Shown here: positions 1 through 7,136 of the stretch, piece after piece
Position numbering within the stretch: the first letter of the stretch is position 1
Layout of the letters: each line of letters opens with the position of its first letter
IMG/VR virus record: IMGVR_UViG_3300047121_000266
Location: 1 to 22,154 of that record
Source: a virus
Direction: 5' to 3' (one strand)
DNA length: 22,154 nucleotides
Made by a program: the position numbers and the translations under genes
The notes under the pieces: model-generated
Told to the model about the DNA's origin: nothing
Seen by the model: only the letters and a program-made list of their open reading frames with translations
Databases searched by the model: none

Positions 1-1
1 G

Positions 2-172
2 GCGTCGAGCGTCACCGGGCCTGCAGGGTCATCAGTCACCGGACCCACCGGGCCTGCTGGTGCTGGAAGCACCAACGCCAGCGATTTGAGCACTGGCACA
101 GTTGCTCTTGCGCGATTGCCTGCTCAAGCACGAGCGAGCACCAACCTCTACCTCTGGTCGTCGTTCCGCTAG
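2..172 (+). CDS. Collagen-like fibre protein, C-terminal end (partial)
   Basis: This is the 3' end of a gene that begins before the window; the frame is open from base 2 to the TAG at 170-172 (56 codons). The visible peptide begins with Gly-X-Y triplets (GPAG, then GPTGPAGAG) typical of collagen-like phage fibres. It continues with the motif STNASDLSTGTVALARLP, which resembles sequences often found near the C-terminus of phage fibres. Collagen-like triplets in virions usually form trimeric stalks. Several genes downstream come neck, tail-terminator and tail-tube genes, so this could be a head fibre or a side fibre rather than a tail-tip fibre; the sequence does not decide. The fibre identity is inferred from composition and context; the protein's main body is not visible. 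Confidence 0.7.
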   Translation, partial: ASSVTGPAGSSVTGPTGPAGAGSTNASDLSTGTVALARLPAQARASTNLYLWSSFR

Positions 173-184
173 GAGTTTTCTTTC

Positions 185-568
185 ATGGCCCTCGAACCCG
201 CATTTGCTGTCACGCCTCGCATCGCAATAGTCAACGTCGCCACCGCAAACACGAACCGCGACGGCACTGGCACCGTTGCCACGCTCATCACAGGGGCCAG
301 TACCGGGACGCGAATCGCGGAGATCGTGGTGCAGGCCCGCGTCACGACCACCGCAGGCATGGTGCGGATTTTCCTGCACGACGGCACCAATTTCTTCTTC
401 TTCGATGAAGTCAGCATCGCCGCTGCAACCGTGTCTGCGAGCGTGAAAGGCACTCGTGTCAGCACGACCTTCAACAACCTCGTCCTGCCAAATGCGTCGT
501 GGTCGATCCGCGTCAGCACGCACAACGCGGAGTCGATAGACGTGACGGCTCTCGGGGCAGACCTGTGA
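185..568 (+). CDS. Small beta-rich virion fibre/decoration protein
   Basis: A 127-aa protein with no signal peptide or membrane segment, rich in Thr, Val, Ser and Ala with alternating hydrophobic residues, as expected for a beta-sandwich. AGGAG at 171-175 overlaps the stop of the upstream fibre gene and lies 9 nt before the ATG. Features such as MVRIFLHDGTN (about residues 59-69) and LPNASWSIRVSTHNAESI near the C-terminus recall small proteins that phages encode directly after fibre genes. The stop overlaps the next start in a GTGA arrangement, so the two genes are probably translationally coupled. A role as a fibre tip or capsid decoration is inferred from position; no enzymatic motif is visible. 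Confidence 0.6.
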   Translation: MALEPAFAVTPRIAIVNVATANTNRDGTGTVATLITGASTGTRIAEIVVQARVTTTAGMVRIFLHDGTNFFFFDEVSIAAATVSASVKGTRVSTTFNNLVLPNASWSIRVSTHNAESIDVTALGADL

Positions 569-1425
569 ATGCCGGGATTTTGAATAGTGGCTATGCGGCC
601 CCGGCTATGCCTGCGCCGATGCTGGGGAGACCAACGCCGGTCCCGTTGCCAGACGATCAGATTTATGACGCCGACGCAGCGGACTACCTACGCCGCGTAG
701 AGGCCGCGGATGGCGCGCCGCTAGAGCGTGGGATTCGGGTGGCGATTAATGACCTCGTCGTATCGCTGAAGAATGACGGCACTTGGGGACGACTGGGTGC
801 GGCCTGCATCCTCATGGGCGCGCGGACGCTGTCTGGTGCGCTCACGCCGCTCGTCGGCCCAGGACCAACGAACAGCAACTTCGTAACCGGCGACTACAAC
901 CGCCGCACGGGGCTAATTGGCAACGGATCGACAAAAACCCTTAACAGCAACAGAGCGCAGAACGCCGATCCGCAGGACGATGTTCATATGTGTGTCTATG
1001 CGACTTCAGTTGCAACAACTACCGGCGGCTTCCCTGTGTATATCGGCGTCGGCTCTGGCAGCGCTGGAGACTGCCACATTCTTGTGTCAAACAACGCAGT
1101 CGACGTGCTCGCTCGGATGCGCAGCGCTACGGTTGACACGTTTACTGGCCGCGCCACGGCGACGGGCCTAATCGGCTTCTCTCGCACGCAGGGCCACTGG
1201 TTCGCCGCGACCGCCGGGGCCAGCTCCCGGCAGTTCGCCCGTGCATCCCAGGCGTCGCGCACGGAAAGCACGCGAGTATTTTCTTCGCTCAACTTGAGCA
1301 CCGGCGTGGCGAACTTGTTTAGCAACGCGCGTCTGTCCTGGTACAGCATTGGCCGGGCCGTCGATCTGCCGGCACTCCAGGCGAGGCTGGATCAGTTTGT
1401 CGCTGGCGTGAGGGCGGCGATATGA
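565..1425 (+). CDS. Putative fibre / lectin-like virion protein
   Basis: A 286-aa protein. I choose the GTG at 565 because it overlaps the preceding TGA as GTGA, the coupling seen repeatedly in this operon; the frame is open further upstream to an ATG at 499, but that start would lie deep in the preceding gene. The N-terminus is Ala/Pro-rich. It is followed by a segment (YDADAADYLRRVEAADG, about residues 32-48) and a central region with GARTL and GDYNRRTGLIGNGSTK. This pattern occurs in phage fibre or appendage proteins and looks like a jelly-roll or concanavalin-like fold in which the ligand is usually a glycan. The C-terminal half is Ser/Thr/Ala-rich. Its place after a collagen-like fibre supports an appendage role. 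The family is recalled from pattern only, so function is tentative. Confidence 0.55.
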   Translation: MNAGILNSGYAAPAMPAPMLGRPTPVPLPDDQIYDADAADYLRRVEAADGAPLERGIRVAINDLVVSLKNDGTWGRLGAACILMGARTLSGALTPLVGPGPTNSNFVTGDYNRRTGLIGNGSTKTLNSNRAQNADPQDDVHMCVYATSVATTTGGFPVYIGVGSGSAGDCHILVSNNAVDVLARMRSATVDTFTGRATATGLIGFSRTQGHWFAATAGASSRQFARASQASRTESTRVFSSLNLSTGVANLFSNARLSWYSIGRAVDLPALQARLDQFVAGVRAAI

Positions 1426-1745
1426 CGCTCGGTGATTTGCCGCTCCCGATCTCCTACGACGACGCGAAACAGTACGCGCTCGTATTCACGCTGCCACTCG
1501 CCGCGCGGCTCGCCGAACTGCACGCGGTCCACGGCCATCCGGCCTGCGTTCCGGTGCCGCGAGCGATGACAGACGGGCGGTTGATGCTCTCGGCTGATCT
1601 GCTCACCGAGGTGATGCCCGGCGGGATGCTCCACGCCATGTGGCGAGCGGCAGACCAGGCGGTGCTGCTCGCAAGCGTCGAGGTGCTGCCATGGGACGAG
1701 GCCGTGGCGATGTTGCCGAGAGACGCAGACGGCGTGACAGGTTGA
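1422..1745 (+). CDS. Hypothetical protein
   Basis: A 107-aa protein whose ATG overlaps the previous stop as ATGA. It is mixed alpha/beta by eye with no membrane segment, cysteine cluster or recognisable catalytic motif. It begins with MTLGDLPLPISYDDAKQYA and has a hydrophobic central part (ADLLTEVMPGGMLHAMW). I do not recognise the family. It is the last gene of the fibre block; a 21-bp gap separates it from the carbohydrate cassette. It may be a fibre chaperone or a small structural partner of the gene before it, but nothing in the sequence shows this directly. Confidence 0.6.
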   Translation: MTLGDLPLPISYDDAKQYALVFTLPLAARLAELHAVHGHPACVPVPRAMTDGRLMLSADLLTEVMPGGMLHAMWRAADQAVLLASVEVLPWDEAVAMLPRDADGVTG

Positions 1746-1766
1746 CGCACCCGCTAGCGTCATGCC

Positions 1767-2837
1767 ATGGAGCACGACTTCGCGCTATCCATCCACGCCT
1801 ACTACGCCGGCGAGCTCGACACGGGCCGCAGGGCCTGCGAGCGACTGCTGTCGTCGCCGCTGCCCGAGGCCACCGAGCACCTCGTGCGGTCCAATCGCAC
1901 CTGGTACACGCCGACACTGGACACCCTCGTGCCCGTCCTGCCGGTGCGGATCGACGTGCCGCCGGCCGAGCCGGGCTGGTCTACGTTTAATCCGACGCTG
2001 ATCCGCCACGCCGGGCAGCTGCTGGCGATCGTGCGGTCGAGCAACTACCAGATCGTCAATGGCCAGTACCAGATGCCGGCGGCCGACGGCGGGCAGATCC
2101 GCACCCGGAACCAGCTCGTGCGATTCACCGGCGAGCTCGGCGTTGTGGATTGCCGCACGATCACGGACCCGGACTATCCCAGGAGCGGCTACGTCGTCAC
2201 CGGCCTCGAGGACTGCCGGCTGCGGCATACCCAAACGGGTATAGGCGTGTCGGCCACCGTGCGAGACGTGGCACCGTTTACGGACGGGCGGTGCCGGATT
2301 GCAGCGGCCGACCTGGACGTGGACACGGCGACGCTGGCAAACCTCAGGGTGCTCGACAGCCTGGCCACGCCGGGCGACGAGAAGAACTGGATGCCGATCG
2401 AGGGCCGTGGCGGCTGGCTCTACGGCAGCCACATCAACGGCCACGTCGTCACGGTGGACGACGACCCGACGCTGCCGGGCGCATGGCAACTCTGCCGCCG
2501 GTCGCCGTCGCCCGTTCTCGCGCGTGGCTTCCGTGGCGGCTCGCAGCTTGTGCCGTTCCGTGATGGCTGGCTGTGCTTGATTCACGAGGTGGCGATCGTC
2601 GATGCAGGCCACAGAGCCTACGAACACCGGTTCGTGTGGTTTGACAATTGGCTGCGGCTCGCGCGGGTGTCGCCGCCGTTCACGTTCCAGGTCCACCGAG
2701 CGATCGAGTTTGCAGCCGGGCTGGTAGCCGAAGGCGACCGTGTGATCGCGTCGTATGGCGTGCGTGACGCCGAGGCATGGCTGGCGGAACTGAGGGCCGA
2801 CGACGTATGGCAGCTACTCTCGTCACCGGCTACGTGA
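1767..2837 (+). CDS. GH130/GT108-like five-bladed beta-propeller protein
   Basis: A 356-aa protein. Residues 5-50 look like a short helical TPR-type segment, with AYYAGELDTGRRACERLL then LVRSNRTWY. The remainder has motifs that recall the GH130/GT108 (COG2152/DUF377) five-bladed propellers: FNPTL (74-78), VRSSNY (89-94), GLEDCR (146-151, where the family often has EDPR), EKNWMP (205-210), RGGSQLVPF (256-264), HE (273-274), HRFVWFD (287-293), IEFAAGL (313-319) and SYGVRDAEAW (329-338). Family members are mannoside phosphorylases or beta-mannosyltransferases acting on mannosides. It opens the glycan cassette, has no obvious Shine-Dalgarno sequence, and overlaps the next gene by 31 bp. Whether it breaks or makes a glycosidic bond cannot be read from sequence. 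Confidence 0.65.
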   Translation: MEHDFALSIHAYYAGELDTGRRACERLLSSPLPEATEHLVRSNRTWYTPTLDTLVPVLPVRIDVPPAEPGWSTFNPTLIRHAGQLLAIVRSSNYQIVNGQYQMPAADGGQIRTRNQLVRFTGELGVVDCRTITDPDYPRSGYVVTGLEDCRLRHTQTGIGVSATVRDVAPFTDGRCRIAAADLDVDTATLANLRVLDSLATPGDEKNWMPIEGRGGWLYGSHINGHVVTVDDDPTLPGAWQLCRRSPSPVLARGFRGGSQLVPFRDGWLCLIHEVAIVDAGHRAYEHRFVWFDNWLRLARVSPPFTFQVHRAIEFAAGLVAEGDRVIASYGVRDAEAWLAELRADDVWQLLSSPAT

Positions 2838-3511
2838 GGCTCGACAGTGTCCACCGGCCGCACGACCGCTACGCCAAACTCGGCCGCCGGCTCCTGGGCC
2901 TCGGGCAGCCCGGCGTCGCCTATTACGACGGGCCCGAAAAAGACCTCGTGTCGTGCATCACGACCAAGGTGCGGCCGACTTCGCTTAAACGCTGCTGGCT
3001 GCACGGCCCGGCCGTCGGGGCCCAGCCGCCGCACGGCGACCCGGTCAAAGACACGGTCGCCTATTGCGTGGTGCAGCACCAGAAGTCGAAGTGGCTGGCC
3101 GATGCCGCCGCAATTGTCGATTCGGACCTGCTGGTCTGGATCGACTTCGGCATCTTCCATCTGCCGCAGGTGACGGACGACCTAGTCATGGATTACCTCG
3201 ACGTGATCAACGACACGGCACCACGGGACAAGATCACCGCCCCGCAGGCGTGGCCGCTCACCGGTCGCCCGCTCATCGACTGGTCGAAGCCGGCGTGGTA
3301 TCTGCTCGGCGGCGTCATGGTCATGCCCACGGTGCTGTCGGGCTGGTTCCACGACAAGTGCGTCCAGTACGCCACGCTGCAACTTGAGAGCACGGGCCGG
3401 GCGACGTGGGAGGTCAACACCTGGGCCGCAATTGCCCGGGACAACCGCAACCGGTTTGCCTTCTACCAGGCCAACCACGACGAGACGATCTTCAGCGGGT
3501 ACACGCCATGA
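2807..3511 (+). CDS. HtrL/YibB-like putative glycosyltransferase, copy 1
   Basis: A 234-aa protein beginning MAATLVTGYV. I choose the ATG at 2807 because a GAGG-type site lies about 11 nt upstream and the hydrophobic VTGY strand then sits near the N-terminus as in the family; another ATG lies at 2777. Motifs expected for HtrL/YibB-like (PF09612) proteins are visible: VTGY (6-9), KSKWLADA (93-100), the strand VWIDFGIF (110-117) with the metal- or sugar-binding Asp, WEVNTWA (201-207) and ANHDETI (222-228). These proteins are predicted GT-A-like sugar transferases found in lipopolysaccharide and capsule loci. It ends in an ATGA overlap with a clear paralogue. Substrate is unknown. Confidence 0.68.
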   Translation: MAATLVTGYVRLDSVHRPHDRYAKLGRRLLGLGQPGVAYYDGPEKDLVSCITTKVRPTSLKRCWLHGPAVGAQPPHGDPVKDTVAYCVVQHQKSKWLADAAAIVDSDLLVWIDFGIFHLPQVTDDLVMDYLDVINDTAPRDKITAPQAWPLTGRPLIDWSKPAWYLLGGVMVMPTVLSGWFHDKCVQYATLQLESTGRATWEVNTWAAIARDNRNRFAFYQANHDETIFSGYTP

Positions 3512-4197
3512 AAGCCATGGCCGTCACCGGCTTCGTACACAACCCGTTCCCGGCCCGGCATCTGACCCAGGGCCAGTGTGCCGACCTGGGCGGCCGGCTG
3601 CGGGACGCCCTCGGCGTCCGCCTGCACACGTTCCAGGCAGCCCGCCTCGAGGACTGCTGGGCTCACCGGCTGCTCAGGGAAAACCCCGCGCTCATGCCGT
3701 CGTGTGCCAGCCCGCCGGCCGACCGGTTCCACGAGCCGGCCGACATGACCAAAAGCAACGTCGTGCTGTTGCAGCGGTACGAGTGGATGCGACGGGCGGC
3801 CGAACTCTACCCGGACGTCGATGTGTTTGCCTGGGTCGAATACACGGTTCTCAAGCAGCGAAACGTCACTCCCGACGTGCTGCGGTCGTTCATGGACGCC
3901 CTGGAGCAGCACCCGTGCGACTCGGTCACGCTGCCGGGCTGCTGGCCCAAAGGCGTAATTAACGACGCTGACGCTCACTGGCGTTTCGTGGGCTCGTGCT
4001 GGGTGTGCCCACGGCACCTGATTGGGTCGGTGTTCGATGCGGTCGAGACTGTGGCCAGCCTGCGGACCAGGCTCACGGGCCGCCTGTCGTGGGACATGAA
4101 CACGATGGCCTACGTCGAGCTGCTCGACGTGCTGCCGGTGCGCTGGTATCCGGCGGGCCACGACGAAACGCAATTCACGCACTACGGGAGATGGTGA
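3508..4197 (+). CDS. HtrL/YibB-like putative glycosyltransferase, copy 2
   Basis: A 229-aa paralogue of the preceding gene. The same landmarks appear in order: AVTGF near the N-terminus, TKSNVVLLQRYEWMRRA (81-97), FAWVEYTVL (107-115), WDMNTMA (195-201) and AGHDETQF (216-223). The Asp of the WIDFG strand in copy 1 is replaced by Glu (WVEY), which could change metal or donor use or reflect loss of activity. The ATG overlaps the preceding stop as ATGA. The open frame extends upstream to 3406, but the overlap and the N-terminal match to copy 1 support 3508. The two copies probably arose by tandem duplication and diverged strongly. Sugar-transfer activity is inferred from family resemblance only. 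Confidence 0.62.
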   Translation: MKAMAVTGFVHNPFPARHLTQGQCADLGGRLRDALGVRLHTFQAARLEDCWAHRLLRENPALMPSCASPPADRFHEPADMTKSNVVLLQRYEWMRRAAELYPDVDVFAWVEYTVLKQRNVTPDVLRSFMDALEQHPCDSVTLPGCWPKGVINDADAHWRFVGSCWVCPRHLIGSVFDAVETVASLRTRLTGRLSWDMNTMAYVELLDVLPVRWYPAGHDETQFTHYGRW

Positions 4198-4823
4198 TGA
4201 CGCTGCTTTGTGAACTGGCCGACAAGCATCAGACCGACAAGGGCGGCCGCTCGACGACCTACGGTGGCGTTGCTGGCGACACTTGCCACAACTACACGCC
4301 CTCCTACGACGCCATGTTTGGCAGCCGGCGCAACACCGTTCGCCGGGTGCTCGAGGTCGGCGTCAACGCCGGCTGCTCGCTTCGCATGTGGGAGGAATAC
4401 TTCCCGTCTGCCACGATCGTCGGGCTCGACATCCGCCGCGAGGTGCTGTTCACGGCCGGGCGGATCCAGTGTCACTACGCCGACCAAGGCAGCGGTGCGT
4501 CGCTTCTGGCCGCCGTGGAGGCCGCTGGCGGCGGGCCGTTCGACCTCATCATCGACGACGGGTCGCACGAGGACTGGCACCAGATCGTGACGGCGGAAAC
4601 GCTGCTTCCGTTCGTGGCCCCCAGCGGGGCGTTTGTCATCGAAGACATTGAGATCGACTGCCGGCCCGAGCTGCTCGCGGCCCGGATTCAGATGCCGCCC
4701 GGTTTCGCCTGGCGGCCGGTCGCATGCGGCGTGGGCATCGGCAAGGCGCGGTGCCACCCGGCGTGCCGGTTCTGCGGTGGCGCGGCCGGCGAGACGCTCA
4801 TCGTGTTTGAGAGGCTGCCGTGA
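4197..4823 (+). CDS. Class I SAM-dependent O-methyltransferase-like protein
   Basis: A 208-aa Rossmann-fold methyltransferase. The N-terminal signature ELADKHQTDKG (6-16), followed by HNYTPSYDAMF (31-41), is characteristic of sugar/macrolide O-methyltransferases of the Methyltransf_24 or mycinamicin/macrocin type. Motif I is LEVGVNAG (52-59), motif II is GLDI (76-79), and IDDGSHE (119-125) is the conserved catalytic/metal-binding region. GGGAG at 4186-4190 lies 6 nt before the chosen ATG at 4197; ATG 4191 and GTG 4194 are in frame alternatives. The C-terminus carries a CHPACRFC cluster (186-193), unusual for the family and possibly metal-binding. Placed between glycosyltransferase-like genes, it probably methylates a sugar hydroxyl, for example as a chain cap. 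The substrate is inferred. Confidence 0.75.
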   Translation: MTLLCELADKHQTDKGGRSTTYGGVAGDTCHNYTPSYDAMFGSRRNTVRRVLEVGVNAGCSLRMWEEYFPSATIVGLDIRREVLFTAGRIQCHYADQGSGASLLAAVEAAGGGPFDLIIDDGSHEDWHQIVTAETLLPFVAPSGAFVIEDIEIDCRPELLAARIQMPPGFAWRPVACGVGIGKARCHPACRFCGGAAGETLIVFERLP

Positions 4824-5869
4824 AGATCGGCGTCTACGCCCTGGCCCGCAACGAGGCAAAGCACGTCGCCGACTGGGCGGCCTCGTGCCAGGAGGCCGAC
4901 GTGCGGGTGGTCACCGACACCGGCAGCACCGACGGCACGGTGGAGGCCCTCGAGGCGGCTGGCGTGACCGTGGCCCGTGGCAACGTCGTGCCGTGGCGGT
5001 GGGACGACGCTCACAACCTGTCGCTCTACCACCTGCCGGCCGACGTGGACGTGTGCGTGCGGCTCGACCTCGACGAGCGGATTCAGCCCGGCTGGCGGCA
5101 AGCGATTGAGCGGGCGTGGACGGGCGGCACCAACAACCTCCACTACCGCTACGTCTGGTCGTGGCAGGCTCCTGGCGTGCCTGGCCTGTGGTTTCACTCC
5201 GACCGAGTTCACGCTCGACACGGGTTCCGCTGGTCCCAGGCGACCCACGAGGGCCTGACGTGCTGGGCCGGCGAGAAGGTGGCGGTGTTCGCCGAGGGAC
5301 TGGAGATCCACCACCACCGTGACACGGGCAAGAAACACAAGACGGACCTCAAGCTCCTGCGGGTGGCGGTGCGGGAGGCTCCTCACGACCCGCGCCCGCT
5401 CTGGTATCTGGCCCGGGAGGAGGAGTGGGCCGGCTGCCCGGAGGCTGCGGCCACGTTTGCGGCCTACCTCGCCATGCCCCACGGGCAGGCGACCGAACGG
5501 GCCTATGCCTACCGGGCCATGCACCGGCTGACGGGCGAGGAGCAGCACCTGCACGCTGCCGCTAAGGCGGCCATCGGCGAACCCGACGCCTGGCAGCAGC
5601 TCGCCCTGTGCCACTACCGCCGGCAGGAGTGGGAACAGTGCTACGGGTTTGCCCAGCAAGCCATCGCATCCGAGTGGCCGAGCACCCACGCAACGGATCC
5701 GCTGGCCAAAGGCAAGGCGTACGACCTGGCGGCGGTGGCCGCCTGGAACCTCGGAAACAGGCCCGAGGCCCTCACCCTGGCCCGGCAAGCGTTGGCATCA
5801 TGCCCTGACGACCCGAGGCTCGTGGCGAACGTCACGAACATGGAGCGTCTCTTGGAGGTGATGGCGTGA
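4820..5869 (+). CDS. GT2 glycosyltransferase with TPR-like C-terminal domain
   Basis: A 349-aa protein. Residues 1-160 are a GT-A family 2 transferase: MKIGVYALARNEA at the N-terminus, the nucleotide-sugar binding DTGSTDGT (33-40), and the metal-binding LDLDE (82-86). A His-rich segment EIHHHR follows at about residue 162. The C-terminal 180 residues are Ala/Leu-rich paired helices (for example RPLWYLAREEEW and DAWQQLALCHYRRQEWEQCYG) that read as TPR-like repeats, as found in protein O-glycosyltransferases and GT2-TPR proteins. The GTG start overlaps the methyltransferase stop as GTGA. The end overlaps the tail-terminator gene in the same way, tying the cassette to the tail operon. TPR domains can bind acceptor protein, which suits virion-protein glycosylation, but the acceptor is not known. 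Confidence 0.82.
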   Translation: MKIGVYALARNEAKHVADWAASCQEADVRVVTDTGSTDGTVEALEAAGVTVARGNVVPWRWDDAHNLSLYHLPADVDVCVRLDLDERIQPGWRQAIERAWTGGTNNLHYRYVWSWQAPGVPGLWFHSDRVHARHGFRWSQATHEGLTCWAGEKVAVFAEGLEIHHHRDTGKKHKTDLKLLRVAVREAPHDPRPLWYLAREEEWAGCPEAAATFAAYLAMPHGQATERAYAYRAMHRLTGEEQHLHAAAKAAIGEPDAWQQLALCHYRRQEWEQCYGFAQQAIASEWPSTHATDPLAKGKAYDLAAVAAWNLGNRPEALTLARQALASCPDDPRLVANVTNMERLLEVMA

Positions 5870-6309
5870 GTTCCATGCTAAAAGACCTCGCCGACGCTCT
5901 GGCTGATGGCCTCGACGCCACGACGTTTACAAGCGTGGCCACGCAGCCGACCGTGCAGCGGGTCAATTGGCCGAGCTACGACGTCGAGGACATGGCCGAC
6001 CCGGTCGTGGCCGTGACGCCAGGCTCGGACACGATCGAGCGGGTGGATCGAACTCGGCACCAGCACGACTACACGGTCAACGTCTTCGTCGGTCGCCACG
6101 CGCCGACCGACGCCCTGGCCGACGGGATGCTCGAGCTCGCCGAGGAGATCGTAGACACGATCCTCGCCCACTCCTGGGGCGCGGTGCAGTTCCCCACGGG
6201 CGTGACCAGCCCGCAGGCGATCACGATCGACATCAACCCAGACGATGCCCTCCAGGAACGCAACGTCTGGCGGGCGGTCATCACGGTCACCTACCGGACG
6301 TTTCGCTGA
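5866..6309 (+). CDS. Tail-terminator-like protein
   Basis: A 147-aa protein starting at a GTG that overlaps the GT2 stop as GTGA. It opens with a helix (MLKDLADALADGL), then beta strands including HQHDYTVNVFVGR (about residues 65-77), and a central helix (GMLELAEEIVDTILAHSW), closing with WRAVITVTYRTF. This helix-strand order with an aromatic-rich final strand matches siphophage tail-terminator or minor tail proteins of about 130-150 aa. These form the hexameric ring that ends the tail tube and joins the neck. The next genes are HK97 gp10-like and tube-like, which is the classical order. Family assignment rests on length, topology and synteny rather than a diagnostic motif. Confidence 0.65.
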   Translation: MSSMLKDLADALADGLDATTFTSVATQPTVQRVNWPSYDVEDMADPVVAVTPGSDTIERVDRTRHQHDYTVNVFVGRHAPTDALADGMLELAEEIVDTILAHSWGAVQFPTGVTSPQAITIDINPDDALQERNVWRAVITVTYRTFR

Positions 6310-7058
6310 TGGCACGGCCACGGTCGTCTGAGACGCATGCCAAGCTCGTTCTGCAGGCGCGCATTAAGAGCCAGTTCTTCGACCGTGCCAAGGTGCGAAA
6401 GGCACTAGAGAAGGCCAACTACGAAGCATTGCGAAAAGCTGGACGTGACATCCAGGAGGCGTCGAAGCGTGGCATTGGCCAAGCGGCTCCCAGGCAAACC
6501 AAGGCTGGGCGTAAGGCCGTCAAAGCCGGGGCCATCGTAGAGTTTGTGGGCGGGCTCTACCAAGACCTGACGATGCTTGGCAGCGGCAAGCCACGGCCAG
6601 CGGGCAAGCCAATCAAGTCGTGGGCACCCAAGCGGTTCGCCTACCGGGACGTGATGTTCTTCTGGGATGACGCCAAGAAAAGCGTCGTCATCGGAGCACT
6701 CAAAGCCGACTGGCTCGGCCGGCTACACGAGTTCGGCGGGTCGCTCGTGCTGAGAGCCTATCGCATCGGCGTCGGGGCCGCCCGCAATGCCTACCTGCGG
6801 CGACGGGGGTTCCGTGGCCAAGGCCGTGACGAGCGTGGCCGGTTCACCACCAAGGTGGCCCGTGGCAACCAGTACGAATACGGTGCCCTGATCTGGTCCA
6901 ACAAGCCGCTCAAGAGCAAACGCAACTGGGAAGCCACCACGATCACGAAAGTGGCTCGCTACCCGGCCCGGCCCTACATGCAGGGGGCCGCCGGCGTCCA
7001 GAAGGTCGTGGCCCGCATCCGTGAGCGGTTCCGCAACACGCTCCGCAAGGCCGGATAG
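6309..7058 (+). CDS. HK97 gp10-like neck/tail-completion protein
   Basis: A 249-aa basic protein. The ATG at 6309 shares one base with the preceding TGA; an open frame runs upstream inside the previous gene but is rejected. The N-terminal half is rich in Lys/Arg (VLQARIKSQFFDRAKVRKALEKAN). Two landmarks of gp10-like or phage virion-morphogenesis proteins are visible: LHEFGG (about residues 139-144) and the C-terminal ARYPARPYMQGA (about 216-227). Known relatives work at the head-tail junction during tail completion. At 249 aa it is longer than the usual 120-170 aa because of an Arg-rich insertion around residues 150-185 (YLRRRGFRGQGRDERGRF). A 78-bp gap with a promoter-like element follows. 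Confidence 0.72.
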   Translation: MARPRSSETHAKLVLQARIKSQFFDRAKVRKALEKANYEALRKAGRDIQEASKRGIGQAAPRQTKAGRKAVKAGAIVEFVGGLYQDLTMLGSGKPRPAGKPIKSWAPKRFAYRDVMFFWDDAKKSVVIGALKADWLGRLHEFGGSLVLRAYRIGVGAARNAYLRRRGFRGQGRDERGRFTTKVARGNQYEYGALIWSNKPLKSKRNWEATTITKVARYPARPYMQGAAGVQKVVARIRERFRNTLRKAG

Positions 7059-7067
7059 CCCGGGCCA

Positions 7068-7103
7068 CACCCCCTGCGGTCGCCCTGCCAAGCGTCCTAT
7101 TCT
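7068..7103 (+). promoter_or_regulatory. Promoter-like element upstream of tail-tube genes (copy A)
   Basis: CACCCCCTGCGG at 7068-7079 is followed after exactly 18 nt by TATTCT at 7098-7103, which fits a -10 consensus TAnnnT; the ATG of the first tube gene lies 33 nt downstream. The same 12-mer, with the same 18-nt spacing to TACGCT, recurs at 14979-15014. Both copies sit in the only two sizeable intergenic gaps of the window, and both are followed by a similar C/A-rich tract (CGGCAGCACAC versus AGCGGCACACC). A phage late promoter is the best reading. A repressor, stoperator-like or recombination boundary site is also possible. Confidence 0.5.
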
Positions 7104-7136
7104 CGGCAGCACACCCCCGCACACTCGGAGAGGCTC

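Noticed and set aside
1785-2696. Antisense ORF of 303 codons
   Set aside because: It is opposite the propeller gene, whose conserved motifs run the full length on the + strand. The antisense peptide is His/Arg/Pro-rich.
4688-5788. Antisense ORF of 366 codons
   Set aside because: It is opposite the GT2 gene, whose catalytic motifs are clear.
5967-6308. Long upstream extension of the gp10-like gene
   Set aside because: The extension is out of frame inside the tail-terminator gene and encodes Arg/Gly-rich shadow sequence. The ATG at 6309 sits at the normal stop-start overlap.
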